Positions 1 through 9,362 of a stretch of 64,000 nt of DNA are shown in pieces; position 1 is the first letter of the stretch, and every line of letters starts with the position of its first letter. The stretch spans positions 3,838,001 through 3,902,000 of the forward strand of contig CP033464.1 of the NCBI GenBank assembly GCA_007833815.1, read 5' to 3'. Source of the stretch: Brevibacillus laterosporus (GTDB lineage: Bacteria; Bacillota; Bacilli; Brevibacillales; Brevibacillaceae). Both the position numbers and the translations under genes were made by a program. The notes beneath the pieces are model-generated. The model did not search any database and was not told the DNA's origin. It worked only from the letters and a program-made list of their open reading frames with translations.

Positions 1-811
<811 letters not shown>

Positions 812-900
812 TCACTCCTTCTCATGTAATCCTTTGCATTATTGTGCATCAATATACCTTGTTACTTAAGTTTTTTAACAACTTATTCAGTAGGAGTTAC

Positions 901-918
901 ACCCCTTATTGAAGGGGT
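901..918. promoter_or_regulatory. 7-bp inverted repeat upstream of the MFS gene
   Basis: ACCCCTT, four-base loop, AAGGGGT. It lies between the alarmone synthetase and the MFS exporter. No T-tract follows it on the minus strand, so it is more likely an operator or weak pause hairpin than a terminator. Function is inferred from position only. Confidence 0.3.
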
Positions 919-1003
919 TAGTTGATATTTATTTTCCATTTTTCAACTCTTTTATTTCCATATAAATCCTCCTAGTATAAAAAAGATATTAAAACATTGT
1001 TGG

Positions 1004-1651
1004 TTAATGTAAATTTTTGACTTCATCGTGAATACTCATCATTTTTTCATCCATTAATTTAGCAGTTTGCGATGCTTCTAATAGGTCTTTCTCTAGATAG
1101 TTAGGGATTCTTTTATCATATTTGTAATAAATTTTATGTTCCAAACTAGCCCAAAAATCCATGGCTAACGTTCGAAGCTGAATTTCGGCATAAACATTTT
1201 CAATTCCGTGAGATAATGTAACAGGAATTTGGACTATTAAATGTAAACTTTGATACCCATTTGGTTTCGGACACTTAATGTAATCCTTTACTTCCATGAT
1301 TTTTATATCTTTTCGATTTATTAGCTGGTCGTAGATGTCATAGATATCATTGACAAAGGAACAAACTATTCTCATTCCAGCAATATCAAATAAATGACTT
1401 TTTGAACTTAACAATGACGGGACGATATTTTTTCTTTCTAGTTTCGCCATTATACTTTCCGGACTTTTAATTCTCGTTTTAATATGTTCAATTGGATTGT
1501 AATCATTTAAATATTTTGCTTCTTCAGCCATAATATTAATTTTCGTTTTCAGTTCATCTAATGCGAATTTATAGGGTAATAAGAAGTGACTCCATCTTTG
1601 CACATCTTCCATTTGGAACTTCCTCATTTCTTTGACTTCTAAATCTTTCAT
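1004..1651 (-). CDS. Small alarmone synthetase (RelQ/YjbM-like, RelA_SpoT domain)
   Basis: 215 residues, the size of single-domain (p)ppGpp synthetases, which transfer pyrophosphate from ATP to GDP or GTP. Visible family features are RIKSPESI (about residue 60), DIAGMRIVCSF (about 90), DYIKCPKPNGYQSLHL (about 122-137) and AEIQLRTLAMDFWASLEHK (about 154-172). There is no hydrolase, TGS or ACT domain. The start ATG overlaps the stop of the upstream TetR gene in an ATGA, implying translational coupling. Pairing a dedicated alarmone synthetase with a TetR regulator and exporters suggests stress- or drug-inducible alarmone production, but that link is inference. The first 78 residues recur identically in the truncated copy at 9898-10140. 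Confidence 0.88.
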   Translation of the reverse strand: MKDLEVKEMRKFQMEDVQRWSHFLLPYKFALDELKTKINIMAEEAKYLNDYNPIEHIKTRIKSPESIMAKLERKNIVPSLLSSKSHLFDIAGMRIVCSFVNDIYDIYDQLINRKDIKIMEVKDYIKCPKPNGYQSLHLIVQIPVTLSHGIENVYAEIQLRTLAMDFWASLEHKIYYKYDKRIPNYLEKDLLEASQTAKLMDEKMMSIHDEVKNLH

Positions 1652-2362
1652 TTATACACCTCTTTATAAAAACCTTTTTTAAGTAAGGAAAGGTCTAAAG
1701 TATAGTTTTTTACCGACTCATCCAAGGGGAGGTCCTTTGCGAAATTTTGAATGAGATTTTGAAACGTCACAGCCATGATAATCTTCAGGACATGGAATAT
1801 TTCTCGTTCATCAGTTATGTTTAGTTTTTCTGTACTTATTAAAACCATGATTTCTGATAATCGATTTTTATAATTAACCTCGTTCACATTTCGGGTCAAT
1901 GTATTTTCAACTTTATAATTCATATTCAAAAAGGCATTTCTAAAAAAGTTGCGATTTTCTAGGTTCTGAAAGCCAATTAACATATAATGGTAAAATCCGA
2001 TAAATGAGTCAAATAAATCGCCATCCTTTTCTTTTAATATCGAAATAAACTTCTCATTGTCCCTTTTGGAGTTCTCATTTAATAAAAAGAAGAAAACATC
2101 TTCTTTATCCTCAAAGTATTGATAAAAGCTTCCCCTAGGTATTCCGGCGTCCTTAATAATATTGGAAATCGATGCTTCGAATAATGGAACTCTTGAAAAT
2201 TCTTTCATAGCAGCATTTATTAAGGTTTCTTTTTTATTATTTGGTAAATTAAAAAAGGTTTGTTTAGGCATTCTTTATCCTCCAATCAAGTGAAGTGACG
2301 ATGTGTCACAGTCAAATATATTCAATCATAAACGACAACGTGTCATATGTCAACAAAAAATG
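1402..2362. repeat. Direct duplication, copy 1 (alarmone synthetase start, TetR, promoter)
   Basis: 961 bp nearly identical to 9892-10851. The two differ by scattered substitutions and one single-base deletion in copy 2. Both copies are in the same orientation. Homology starts at ttgaactta inside the synthetase gene and ends at caacaaaaaatg in the TetR promoter. The next 45 bp (2363-2407) match 13011-13056 instead, upstream of the ABC gene. Confidence 0.9.
1648..2271 (-). CDS. TetR/AcrR family regulator, copy 1
   Basis: 207 residues. The N-terminal helix-turn-helix is clear: NNKKETLINAAMKEFS, then ISNIIKDAGIPRGSFYQYF and DKEDVFFFLL, the canonical TetR DNA-binding segment. The C-terminal ligand domain is not recognisable to a ligand. 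The promoter upstream overlaps three palindromic operators, so it is very likely autoregulated and controls the coupled alarmone synthetase and possibly the MFS exporter. It differs from copy 2 (10137-10760) at only eight residues, four of them in the ligand domain (Tyr/Phe, Ile/Met, Gly/Asn, Gln/His). Both copies probably read the same operators, while effector response could differ. Confidence 0.9.
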   Translation of the reverse strand: MPKQTFFNLPNNKKETLINAAMKEFSRVPLFEASISNIIKDAGIPRGSFYQYFEDKEDVFFFLLNENSKRDNEKFISILKEKDGDLFDSFIGFYHYMLIGFQNLENRNFFRNAFLNMNYKVENTLTRNVNEVNYKNRLSEIMVLISTEKLNITDEREIFHVLKIIMAVTFQNLIQNFAKDLPLDESVKNYTLDLSLLKKGFYKEVYK

Positions 2363-2373
2363 ACGGTGTGTCA
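2296..2373 (-). promoter_or_regulatory. TetR promoter 1 with three operators
   Basis: On the minus strand there is a consensus -35 TTGACA (2353-2348), a 17-bp spacer and a -10 TATGAT (2330-2325). Three near-palindromes with TGAC and GTCA-type arms lie at 2296-2308 (tgacgatgtgtca), 2333-2345 (in the spacer) and 2361-2373 (just upstream of -35). An operator between -35 and -10 is a classic repression site. That these bind TetR is inferred from position and repetition. Confidence 0.75.
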
Positions 2374-2472
2374 TATCCATTATATGGCTATCGTCATACC
2401 CTTCGAGAGGCACGATAGGAACTCCATATTATTTTTAATTTAATTTCTATGAACAGGTTCATTAGCAAGCAA

Positions 2473-2501
2473 AACGTCCGAATTTTTTGTATTCGGACGT
2501 T
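2473..2501 (-). terminator. Intrinsic terminator of the secreted-protein gene
   Basis: A perfect 11-bp stem (AACGTCCGAAT and its complement) with a seven-base loop, followed on the minus strand by TTTTGC. It lies 57 bp beyond the end of the 2559-3272 gene. Confidence 0.7.
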
Positions 2502-2558
2502 AAGGTTTATACATATGAAATAATTGGTACTCAGCTATGCGACATTGATGTTAAATTC

Positions 2559-3272
2559 TTAATAAACCCTTGTGACAAAACAAAAACCAAGCGGTTCACT
2601 AACATAACCTGAACCTTTTTCGCTATCACTAAAAATACCTTTCTGCATTATTTTAAAATTATGAATTTTATCCATACGATACGCTTGAATTTCGCCTCGT
2701 TTACCATAAGGTACAGAGATATTTTGTTCGTCAGTTTTCGATTCGGTCTTCCCAACAGTAATATCCAATTCAGCTTTTACCAATTTAGCATCAATTTTAT
2801 AAGAAGATTTGAGTGTTACAGCCCAAGAATCTGTAAAAGACATTTTTCCCCCTGGAGGACCATAAAAACTATTTCCTGCCATCTCCATAGCGCAAGCTCT
2901 GGTAGTATTAACATCATCAAGATATAAATCTCCGACTAGATAAGCTCCGTTATCCGCATTGATTTTAGGAGATTCAAGCTTATTATCTTCTTCTGGTATA
3001 ACAACTGTAATTTCATCCTTGGAGTCTAATTCTATTCCTTGTAGCTTAGCAAATCCTTCTGTGTCTGTAATCTTAATAACCTTGTATTGTTCTCCATCAT
3101 TGCCTTTTTTATAGCTTACGTCACCTAGTTTTTCGTATTCGCAGACTTTGGTGAATTGATCAGAAAAATCATTCTCTAAGGTTGTATTTGTTCCTTGTGC
3201 CGATACAGATGTTAATACTGCAAGAAATAAGGTGCAAAATGAGAGAAATGTACGAGAAATTAGTTTTTTCAT
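2559..3272 (-). CDS. Secreted protein of unknown function
   Basis: 237 residues with a strong Sec signal peptide: positive start, hydrophobic core FLSFCTLFLAVLTSV and an Ala-Gln-type cleavage site near residue 25. A strong SD (AGGAGG) precedes the ATG. The mature part is acidic. Its last 100 residues alternate polar and hydrophobic residues (for example SYKIDAKLVKAELDITVGK, then NISVPYGKRGEIQAYRMDK), as in beta-sheet proteins. A strand-T/S-rich-strand-PYGK layout loosely recalls secreted beta-rich proteins, including pore-forming toxins of the ETX/MTX2 type, but I do not recognise a family and the resemblance is weak. The mature part has three Cys, two in the N-terminal half and one in FCFVTRVY at the end. 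It is monocistronic, with its own terminator. Confidence 0.7.
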   Translation of the reverse strand: MKKLISRTFLSFCTLFLAVLTSVSAQGTNTTLENDFSDQFTKVCEYEKLGDVSYKKGNDGEQYKVIKITDTEGFAKLQGIELDSKDEITVVIPEEDNKLESPKINADNGAYLVGDLYLDDVNTTRACAMEMAGNSFYGPPGGKMSFTDSWAVTLKSSYKIDAKLVKAELDITVGKTESKTDEQNISVPYGKRGEIQAYRMDKIHNFKIMQKGIFSDSEKGSGYVSEPLGFCFVTRVY

Positions 3273-3363
3273 TTTTTTCCTCCTGAGTATTTTTTTGTTA
3301 TAATAAGATGTAAATGAGGGAAATTGTTTATGGGTTAAACATTAGAAAAGGTGGGAATTATGA

Positions 3364-3588
3364 GTGAAAAACAAAATTGTTGAGACACTTTGGTATGGAT
3401 TTTTAGCTGGTTTATGCCTAAATATTTTATTTTTAAGTAGGCAAGAATCTGTAGAAGTAAAGGGTACATATACAATTACTGTTTTGACATTAGATGAATA
3501 CATCTTCAAAATTTTAAGGTATTCAATCTGGTTTGCTTTAATCATTGGGGTCATTTACTTCCTGTACTGTAAATTTAGAAAACAATAA
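3364..3588 (+). CDS. Small two-helix membrane protein
   Basis: 74 residues from a GTG with GGTGGG eight bases upstream. Two hydrophobic segments (about residues 9-24 and 52-68) flank a polar stretch, and the C-terminus is basic (CKFRKQ). No family recognised. It is divergent from the secreted-protein gene and followed by a hairpin. An ATG four bases earlier opens only a seven-codon frame, which supports the GTG start. Confidence 0.5.
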   Translation: MKNKIVETLWYGFLAGLCLNILFLSRQESVEVKGTYTITVLTLDEYIFKILRYSIWFALIIGVIYFLYCKFRKQ

Positions 3589-3596
3589 AAGACTAC

Positions 3597-3626
3597 CCTC
3601 AAATATAATTAATATTGTATTTGAGG
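3597..3626 (+). terminator. Hairpin after the small membrane protein gene
   Basis: CCTCAAATA and TATTTGAGG, a perfect 9-bp stem, begins 9 bp after the stop codon. The downstream T content is poor, so termination may be weak. Confidence 0.45.
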
Positions 3627-3784
3627 ACCCCAGTTTGCCTGAAGCCGTACATGCTTGCTAAGGATCGAATACTTTTTTGATATCGCCACCTTTCTTTTCA
3701 CCCACATCCCTTCCAATTATTACTATAAACCACTATTCAGAATAAATAAGACTGAGAAATTTGGTAATAATTACAAAATAATAA

Positions 3785-3802
3785 GAGCGACTATTGTCGC
3801 TC
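3785..3802 (-). terminator. Intrinsic terminator after the 3836-4270 gene
   Basis: GAGCGAC, loop TATT, GTCGCTC, followed on the minus strand by TTATTATTTTG. It lies 33 bp past the stop of the upstream gene. Confidence 0.65.
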
Positions 3803-3835
3803 CCTATCTAACCTTTAGAAGTCTACTACATGATG

Positions 3836-4270
3836 CTAGTGAGTCTCTTTTACCTCTGTCACGTCCACCCTCTCAAACATTCTTATCTCCTGCATAATCT
3901 TTCTATACTCTAATTTTTGTGGCTCTGTTGCGTGATGCCTCTGTGCTTCAAACAATGCTACGCATTGCATGAAAAAAGTTTGATTATTCAGAATTAAGGT
4001 TAAAGCCAAACATCTCAGGGTATTCTTTATCCCCTCTTCATAACGCTCATTTTGAAAATAATAGGTAGCCAAATAAAATCGGAACCGAAGATGATGGTCT
4101 TTATCAATTGGATCATGAGAGTTATGAAAGGTTCGTATCTCTTCAGAAAACTTCTCTATAAAGCTGTCTATCGAAAAAACATGTGTGCTAGCTGACTTCA
4201 CAATCACTGTTAAACCAGATAATATCTCTTCTGGATGATTTTCAAGGAAATTGATGTAATCAACTAGCAC
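3836..4270 (-). CDS. Probable C-terminal fragment of a TPR-type regulator
   Basis: 144 residues, all predicted helical. A TPR-like repeat is visible in RFRFYLATYYFQNERYEEGI followed by a second helical pair (CLALTLILNNQTFFMQCVAL). This resembles the C-terminal repeats of helix-turn-helix/TPR regulators of the Rap/PlcR kind. The start (GTG at 4270) has no Shine-Dalgarno site, and a strong hairpin lies 10 bp upstream, so the gene has probably lost its N-terminal DNA-binding part. It could instead be a stand-alone TPR protein. Family assignment is tentative. Confidence 0.45.
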   Translation of the reverse strand: MLVDYINFLENHPEEILSGLTVIVKSASTHVFSIDSFIEKFSEEIRTFHNSHDPIDKDHHLRFRFYLATYYFQNERYEEGIKNTLRCLALTLILNNQTFFMQCVALFEAQRHHATEPQKLEYRKIMQEIRMFERVDVTEVKETH

Positions 4271-4280
4271 ATTTGTATCA

Positions 4281-4322
4281 GAATGGGTGACTTTACAGTA
4301 TTCAATGTAAGGTTACCCATTC
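4281..4322 (+). terminator. Strong plus-strand terminator without an obvious gene
   Basis: A 17-bp stem, GAATGGGTGACTTTACA against TGTAAGGTTACCCATTC with two G-U pairs and an 8-nt loop, followed by TTTTTATTTCTTT. No plus-strand gene ends here, so it may be a relic of a lost gene or act on antisense transcripts. Confidence 0.55.
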
Positions 4323-4386
4323 TTTTTATTTCTTTAAAAACTAGATATCTATATTCAATTTTATAGTATGGACTGTCAACACTAAA

Positions 4387-4754
4387 CTAAAGAAAGCCGC
4401 ATTTCGGATAATATTCTGGATGCCCCAATACAACAACAGAATTGTAACCAAGTTCTGTTGCTCTTTTTAATGCTTCGCAAATAAATTGTTTTCCTACGCC
4501 TTTATTTTGATACTCTGGTAAGGCAGAAACAGGCGCAAGAGCAAGTGATCGTTACTAATTTTTATTTTCGATAAAAGAATATGACCAACGATTTCGTAAT
4601 TATCTTCCTTATTAATTGCAACTAAAGATAGTTCTGGGATGACTATCTCGGATTTTCTGATTCGAGACACCAATTCATGTTCTTTTTTATGGCTGAATTC
4701 CATAGTAGCAAATGCACTCTTTACGACCGCTTTATCGCTTTCCGCCATGATCAA
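4387..4754 (-). pseudogene. GNAT family N-acetyltransferase, frameshifted and truncated
   Basis: The first frame reads ELSLVAINKEDNYEIVGHILLSKIKI and then drifts into nonsense at about 4545. One frame over, the GNAT core continues: LAPVSALPEYQNKGVGKQFI, ALKRATELGYNSVVVLGHPE and YYPKCGFL, then a stop. QNKGVG is the acetyl-CoA-binding motif A. The substrate-pocket C-terminus of about 40 residues, usual in this YhbS-like group, is missing. The gene is therefore inactive by a frameshift and probably by 3' truncation. It begins near 4748-4754 with ATG/TTG choices. Confidence 0.75.
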
Positions 4755-4762
4755 TTACAACA

Positions 4763-4817
4763 AAACAAGCGATCCTCAAGACAAGGCAAGAGTGCCTTCC
4801 TGAGTGATCGCTCGTTT
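4763..4817 (-). terminator. Long hairpin terminator of the ABC exporter operon
   Basis: An imperfect 55-nt stem-loop (AAACAAGCGATC against GATCGCTCGTTT outside, AAGGC against GCCTT inside), followed on the minus strand by TTTTGTTG. It lies 63 bp downstream of the last ABC gene. Confidence 0.6.
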
Positions 4818-4879
4818 CCAGAGACAACGCTTAGTCACAGATGTTTTTTACCAATGCCATCTCATATTTCATTTTGATG

Positions 4880-6778
4880 TCAGACTGCTGATTCAAATTG
4901 GCTGTTGTAAAGAGTGGTATAGACACCATTCTTGCTAACAAGCTCATCATGTGTGCCCTGCTCAACAATATCGCCATTACGCATAACTAATATCAAATCG
5001 GCGTTTCGAATAGTGGATAATCGATGTGCAATCACAAAGCTCGTTCGCCCTTTCATCAGATTATCCATTGCTTTTTGGATCAAAATCTCGGTACGTGTAT
5101 CCACGCTGCTGGTTGCTTCATCAAGAATTAATATTTTGGGGTCTGCCAAAATGGCTCTGGCTATAGTCAGCAGTTGCTTTTGACCTTGTGATATATTATC
5201 AGCCTCTTCATTAAGTATCATGTTATATCCGTCAGGCAATGTTCGGACAAAATGGTCAACCTGTGCGGCTACAGCCGCATTTTTCACATCCTCTTCGGAA
5301 GCGTCTAGCTTACCATAGCGGATATTGTCGGCAATCGTGCCGTTAAATAACCATGTGTCCTGCAAAACCATTCCAAATAATGAGCGAAGTTCATCGCGTT
5401 TGAACTTTCGAATGTCGTGCCCGTCAATTGTGATCGCACCGTTGTTGACATCATAAAAACGCATTAACAGCTTCACAATTGTCGACTTCCCTGCGCCGGT
5501 TGGGCCGACAATAGCGATCTTCTGCCCTGGCTTAACTTTGGCGCTGAAAGAATTAATAATATTCTTATCTGGATTATAACCAAACGAAACCTGATTAAAG
5601 TCAACATGACCCTCTACATTCACCAGCGTATCGGTATTGGACGCTGCACCATTATGATTCACGGACAGAGCATTTGGCTCTTCCTTCACTTCTTCTGGTT
5701 CGTCCAAAAACTCAAATACACGCTCCGCGGCAGCAGCCGTTTGCTGAAGAACATTGGAGATACTGGCAATTTGAGAAATAGGCTGCGTAAACGAACGTAC
5801 ATATTGAATAAAGGCTTGTATTCCGCCAATAGTCATCGTTCCGTTAGCGGCAAAGTAACCGCCTAATATACAGATGGCTACATATGAGAGATTGCCAATA
5901 AAGGCGGTTATAGGCATCATAAGTCCCGATAGGAAGTTTGCTTTCCATGCGGATTTATAAAGAGATTCGTTATATTGCCCAAAGATTCTTGACGAATCCT
6001 CTTCACCGCCGAAGGCCTTTACCACTACATGGCTGCCGAACATTTCCTCTACATGTCCGTTGACGCTTCCAAGAAACTTCTGTTGGTCTTTAAAATGCCT
6101 TTGTGATTTTTTCATAACTATAATGACTACAATCATGGAAAGAGGAAGAATGCACAATGCAGCCAGAGTAAGCTGCCAACTGATGGAAAACATCATGATG
6201 GCTATACCTATGAGCGAGGCCACCGAAGTGATAATTTGTGTTATACTTTGGTTTAAGGTTTGGCTGATCGTGTCCACATCGTTGGTGATTCTGCTGAGCA
6301 CATCTCCATGTGATACCTTGTCATAGTATCCCAAGGGCAGTTTGTGCATTTTTTCGCTTATATCATTTCTCAGCTTAAAAGTCACCTTTGCAGTTACACC
6401 CGACATCACAAAGCCTTGCAAATAAGAGAAAAGCGCACTGACACCATATAATCCAGCCAACCATAAAATAATCTCGCCAATTTTCCCAAAGTTTATGCCA
6501 CCAGTACCTGCAATTTGCCTCATAATGCCGGTAAAAAGTTCATCGGTGGCTTGTCCCAAAATCTTTGGCCCCAGAATGGTAAACACTGTGGAGATAATGG
6601 CCAGAATACATACAAAAATAATCATCCGTGTATGCTTTCCCAAATATCCAATGAGTTTCGATATCGAACCTTTAAAGTCTTTGGCTTTTGCACCTGCCAT
6701 CATGACACCGGGCATCATGCCGCTACCCATGGGGCCTTTTTGCTCACTGCTTTTCGTTTTATTATTTTGCTGACTCAC
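4880..6778 (-). CDS. ABC exporter half-transporter (TMD-NBD), subunit 2
   Basis: 632 residues: a poly-polar N-terminal tail, six-helix exporter TMD (about 45-345) and NBD (about 390-630). Walker A is GPTGAGKST, the signature is NISQGQKQLL and Walker B is ILILDEATSSVD, with a normal catalytic Glu. Its start overlaps the stop of the preceding ABC gene by 4 bp (coupled translation). With that partner it forms a heterodimeric multidrug-type exporter in the cytoplasmic membrane, comparable to the BmrC/BmrD and LmrC/LmrD pairs. Substrate unknown. Confidence 0.9.
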   Translation of the reverse strand: MSQQNNKTKSSEQKGPMGSGMMPGVMMAGAKAKDFKGSISKLIGYLGKHTRMIIFVCILAIISTVFTILGPKILGQATDELFTGIMRQIAGTGGINFGKIGEIILWLAGLYGVSALFSYLQGFVMSGVTAKVTFKLRNDISEKMHKLPLGYYDKVSHGDVLSRITNDVDTISQTLNQSITQIITSVASLIGIAIMMFSISWQLTLAALCILPLSMIVVIIVMKKSQRHFKDQQKFLGSVNGHVEEMFGSHVVVKAFGGEEDSSRIFGQYNESLYKSAWKANFLSGLMMPITAFIGNLSYVAICILGGYFAANGTMTIGGIQAFIQYVRSFTQPISQIASISNVLQQTAAAAERVFEFLDEPEEVKEEPNALSVNHNGAASNTDTLVNVEGHVDFNQVSFGYNPDKNIINSFSAKVKPGQKIAIVGPTGAGKSTIVKLLMRFYDVNNGAITIDGHDIRKFKRDELRSLFGMVLQDTWLFNGTIADNIRYGKLDASEEDVKNAAVAAQVDHFVRTLPDGYNMILNEEADNISQGQKQLLTIARAILADPKILILDEATSSVDTRTEILIQKAMDNLMKGRTSFVIAHRLSTIRNADLILVMRNGDIVEQGTHDELVSKNGVYTTLYNSQFESAV

Positions 6779-9006
6779 GCTAATTCCTCCCCTGATAGTT
6801 GCGACGAGGCAATCTCATAATATGGTGGGCAGTTTTTCAAAAGTTCCTTATGTGTTCCACATCCAACGATTTTGCCTTCATCCAGGACGATAATTTGTTC
6901 CGCGCTCATAATCGTGCTTACCCTTTGCGCCACTACGATGACCGTACTGTCGCCTGTGTGTTCTTTCAGAGCTTTGCGCAAGGCTGCGTCTGTTTTGAGA
7001 TCTAAAGCGGAGAAGCTGTCGTCAAAGATAAAGATTTCCGGTTCCTTTGCCAATGCTCGCGCAATGGATAATCTCTGCTTTTGCCCACCGGAAACATTCG
7101 TGCCGCCTTGAGCGATCTCCGAATCCAAACCCTCCGGTTTTTCAGATATAAACTCCAGTGCTTGCGCTACTTTCGCCGCAGTTTCCACATCAGTATCCGT
7201 CGCGTCTTTCTTGCCATAATGAATGTTAGATGCAATAGTCCCGGAGAGCAACACCCCTCTTTGCGGTACATAACCGAATTTGGAACGCAAATCCTTCAGA
7301 TTTGCCTCTCGCACATCCACGCCATCGACCGTAATCTGACCTTTGCTCACATCATAAAACCGAAGCGCCAAGCTCGCAATCGTTGTTTTTCCAGAACCAG
7401 TGGAGCCGATAATGGCAGTTGTTTCACCCGGTTTTGCAGTAAATGTAACATCGCTTAGAGCGTCTTCTTCCGCGCCATGATATCGAAAATGAACATGCTT
7501 AAACTCTACAAGACCTTTTTGAGTAGCATTAAAACGTTTAGGGTTCTGCGGTTCATCAATGGAATTCTTCGTTTCTAACACTTCGGCGATGCGACCAGCC
7601 GACACCGCTGCCCGAGGGACAAGAATAAACGTCATAGAAAGCATCAAGAAAGCCGTAATGATTTGGATGGCATATTGCATAAATGCCATCATATCGCCAA
7701 CCTGCATGGTAGAACTTGCAATGTGATGGGCGCCGACCCAAACAATGATCAGAGTTACGCCGTTCATAACGAGCATCATAATAGGCATCAGCGACACCAT
7801 AACGCGGTTTACAAACAGATTTGTTTCTGTCAAATCCCCATTTGCCTTTTCAAAGCGTTTCTTCTCATGCCTCTTTGTACCGAATGCACGGATAACCGTC
7901 ATGCCACTTAAATTTTCTCTAGAAACCAAATTCAGTTTGTCAACCATGTTTTGAATGATTTTAAATTTGGGCATGGCGATGGCCATAATAACCAAAATCA
8001 TGCCTACAAGAACGATGCACGCAACCGCGATAATCCAACTCATGGAGATTGATTTGTTTACTGCCATAATGACACCGCCGATTCCCATGATCGGTGCATA
8101 GCAGATCATTCTGATTCCCATCATGAGCAGCTGTTGTATTTGAGTAATGTCGTTGGTGCATCGTGTAATGAGGGAAGCTACCGAGAACTTATCAAATTCG
8201 ACATTTGAAAAGCTCTCAATTTTGTCAAACACATCTTTACGCAAATTCCGGGCGACTCCAGCCGCAATTCTTGAAGACAATAAGCTAACCAAAACCGTGG
8301 CCAATCCACCCAATAAGGCTATCGCAAGCATCAATAGACCTATTCTAAGAATATAGGCGGTCTGCATACCGCTTATGTCCATACCTAACTCATCGTAAAA
8401 AGCCTTAGCGAACATAATACCGCTTTGCTTTAGTGAGGCCTCGTTATTGACTGCTTTTTCGTGTGCAGCAGCAACGGCAGATTCCGGTAACGTCTCAAGC
8501 ATCGGTTGTGCCTGATAAAGCTGTGTGAGGTCGATACCATTTGAAACGGTTGATTCAGTGCCGTCATTAACATCACTAGGTTGTTCTGCCATATCTTGCA
8601 TGACATTCATCAGTGTCCCCGTTGCTGCTTCGAAGGCACGATCAAGTCCTGCATTAACGGCCTTGTCTACATTCTTTTTCACAAAAATCTGCGCAACGGC
8701 CTCGGGGTAAAGACTGTTATATGTCTTTCCATCTGCATTCTTGTCTGTGACGGATACAAGCTCATAATTTTCATCAACAAGCTGCTTTTCGCTGGCAGTC
8801 ATAAAGGTGGTCATTAGATTTATTCCGTCCTGGCTGATCGCATCGGGAGCAGAGTTTTCAATACCGTTTTGCTGAATACCGACATTTACAATGTCCGACA
8901 TATAGTTCGGCAGACTTAATTCGCTTATAGCTTGTCCGAATAAAAGAACAATAGCCGAAATCAATCCGAAAATAAATGGCTTTAAATACTTTGCAAGCTT
9001 TATCAA
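6775..9006 (-). CDS. ABC exporter half-transporter (TMD-NBD), subunit 1 with extracellular insertion
   Basis: 743 residues, about 150 longer than a standard half-transporter. The excess is a hydrophilic acidic segment (about residues 45-205) between the first and second membrane helices, so it should lie outside the cell. The NBD has Walker A GSTGSGKTT and signature NVSGGQKQRL, but Walker B ends FIFDDSFSALD: Asp replaces the catalytic Glu, the usual degenerate site of heterodimeric exporters. Its partner at 4880-6778 has the normal Glu. The remnant of a MarR regulator lies directly upstream, so the pair was once MarR-controlled and may now be deregulated. Substrate unknown. Confidence 0.9.
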   Translation of the reverse strand: MIKLAKYLKPFIFGLISAIVLLFGQAISELSLPNYMSDIVNVGIQQNGIENSAPDAISQDGINLMTTFMTASEKQLVDENYELVSVTDKNADGKTYNSLYPEAVAQIFVKKNVDKAVNAGLDRAFEAATGTLMNVMQDMAEQPSDVNDGTESTVSNGIDLTQLYQAQPMLETLPESAVAAAHEKAVNNEASLKQSGIMFAKAFYDELGMDISGMQTAYILRIGLLMLAIALLGGLATVLVSLLSSRIAAGVARNLRKDVFDKIESFSNVEFDKFSVASLITRCTNDITQIQQLLMMGIRMICYAPIMGIGGVIMAVNKSISMSWIIAVACIVLVGMILVIMAIAMPKFKIIQNMVDKLNLVSRENLSGMTVIRAFGTKRHEKKRFEKANGDLTETNLFVNRVMVSLMPIMMLVMNGVTLIIVWVGAHHIASSTMQVGDMMAFMQYAIQIITAFLMLSMTFILVPRAAVSAGRIAEVLETKNSIDEPQNPKRFNATQKGLVEFKHVHFRYHGAEEDALSDVTFTAKPGETTAIIGSTGSGKTTIASLALRFYDVSKGQITVDGVDVREANLKDLRSKFGYVPQRGVLLSGTIASNIHYGKKDATDTDVETAAKVAQALEFISEKPEGLDSEIAQGGTNVSGGQKQRLSIARALAKEPEIFIFDDSFSALDLKTDAALRKALKEHTGDSTVIVVAQRVSTIMSAEQIIVLDEGKIVGCGTHKELLKNCPPYYEIASSQLSGEELA

Positions 9007-9036
9007 GTAGATCGTCTCCTTTTCTTAATCTTACTG

Positions 9037-9361
9037 TTAGGACTCGCGCTTCAGCTCTTCGGATATATCCGACAAAAGCGTTAGAAGTTCTATGAGTTGC
9101 TACGTATTTTCTTCCCCAAAACGAGAAATGGTTTTTTGGCATTTTATTGGAGTATTCTTCCGTCCTTCTTAGAACCCCCTGTCCTTCAGAGGTTAGCGCA
9201 ACTGCAATTTTTCGCCGATCACTCTTGTCAATCTCACGGATGACATAACCCTTTTTTTCAAGTGTATTAAGCATTTGTGAAACGGCAGGTTTTGTAATGT
9301 AGAGATTGCTTTGAATATCAGATACATAAACCTTTTTATCCGGGCAGGAGGTATTCTCTGT
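9037..9361 (-). pseudogene. MarR family regulator, broken
   Basis: The winged-helix core is intact (VYVSDIQSNLYITKPAVSQM, LNTLEKKGYVIREIDKSDRR, KIAVALTSEG), but the first 40 or so residues are replaced by unrelated MFS sequence. After SNKM the frame shifts, and the normal C-terminus (ISRFGEENT, stop, QLIELLTLLSDISEELKRES) continues in another frame with an in-frame TAG. This would have been the repressor of the two ABC genes that start 31 bp downstream. Three independent lesions show it is dead. Confidence 0.8.
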
Positions 9362-9362
9362 A

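Noticed and set aside
3655-3897. Plus-strand open frame of 80 codons
   Set aside because: No SD, odd composition, overlaps the terminator and the end of the TPR fragment on the other strand.
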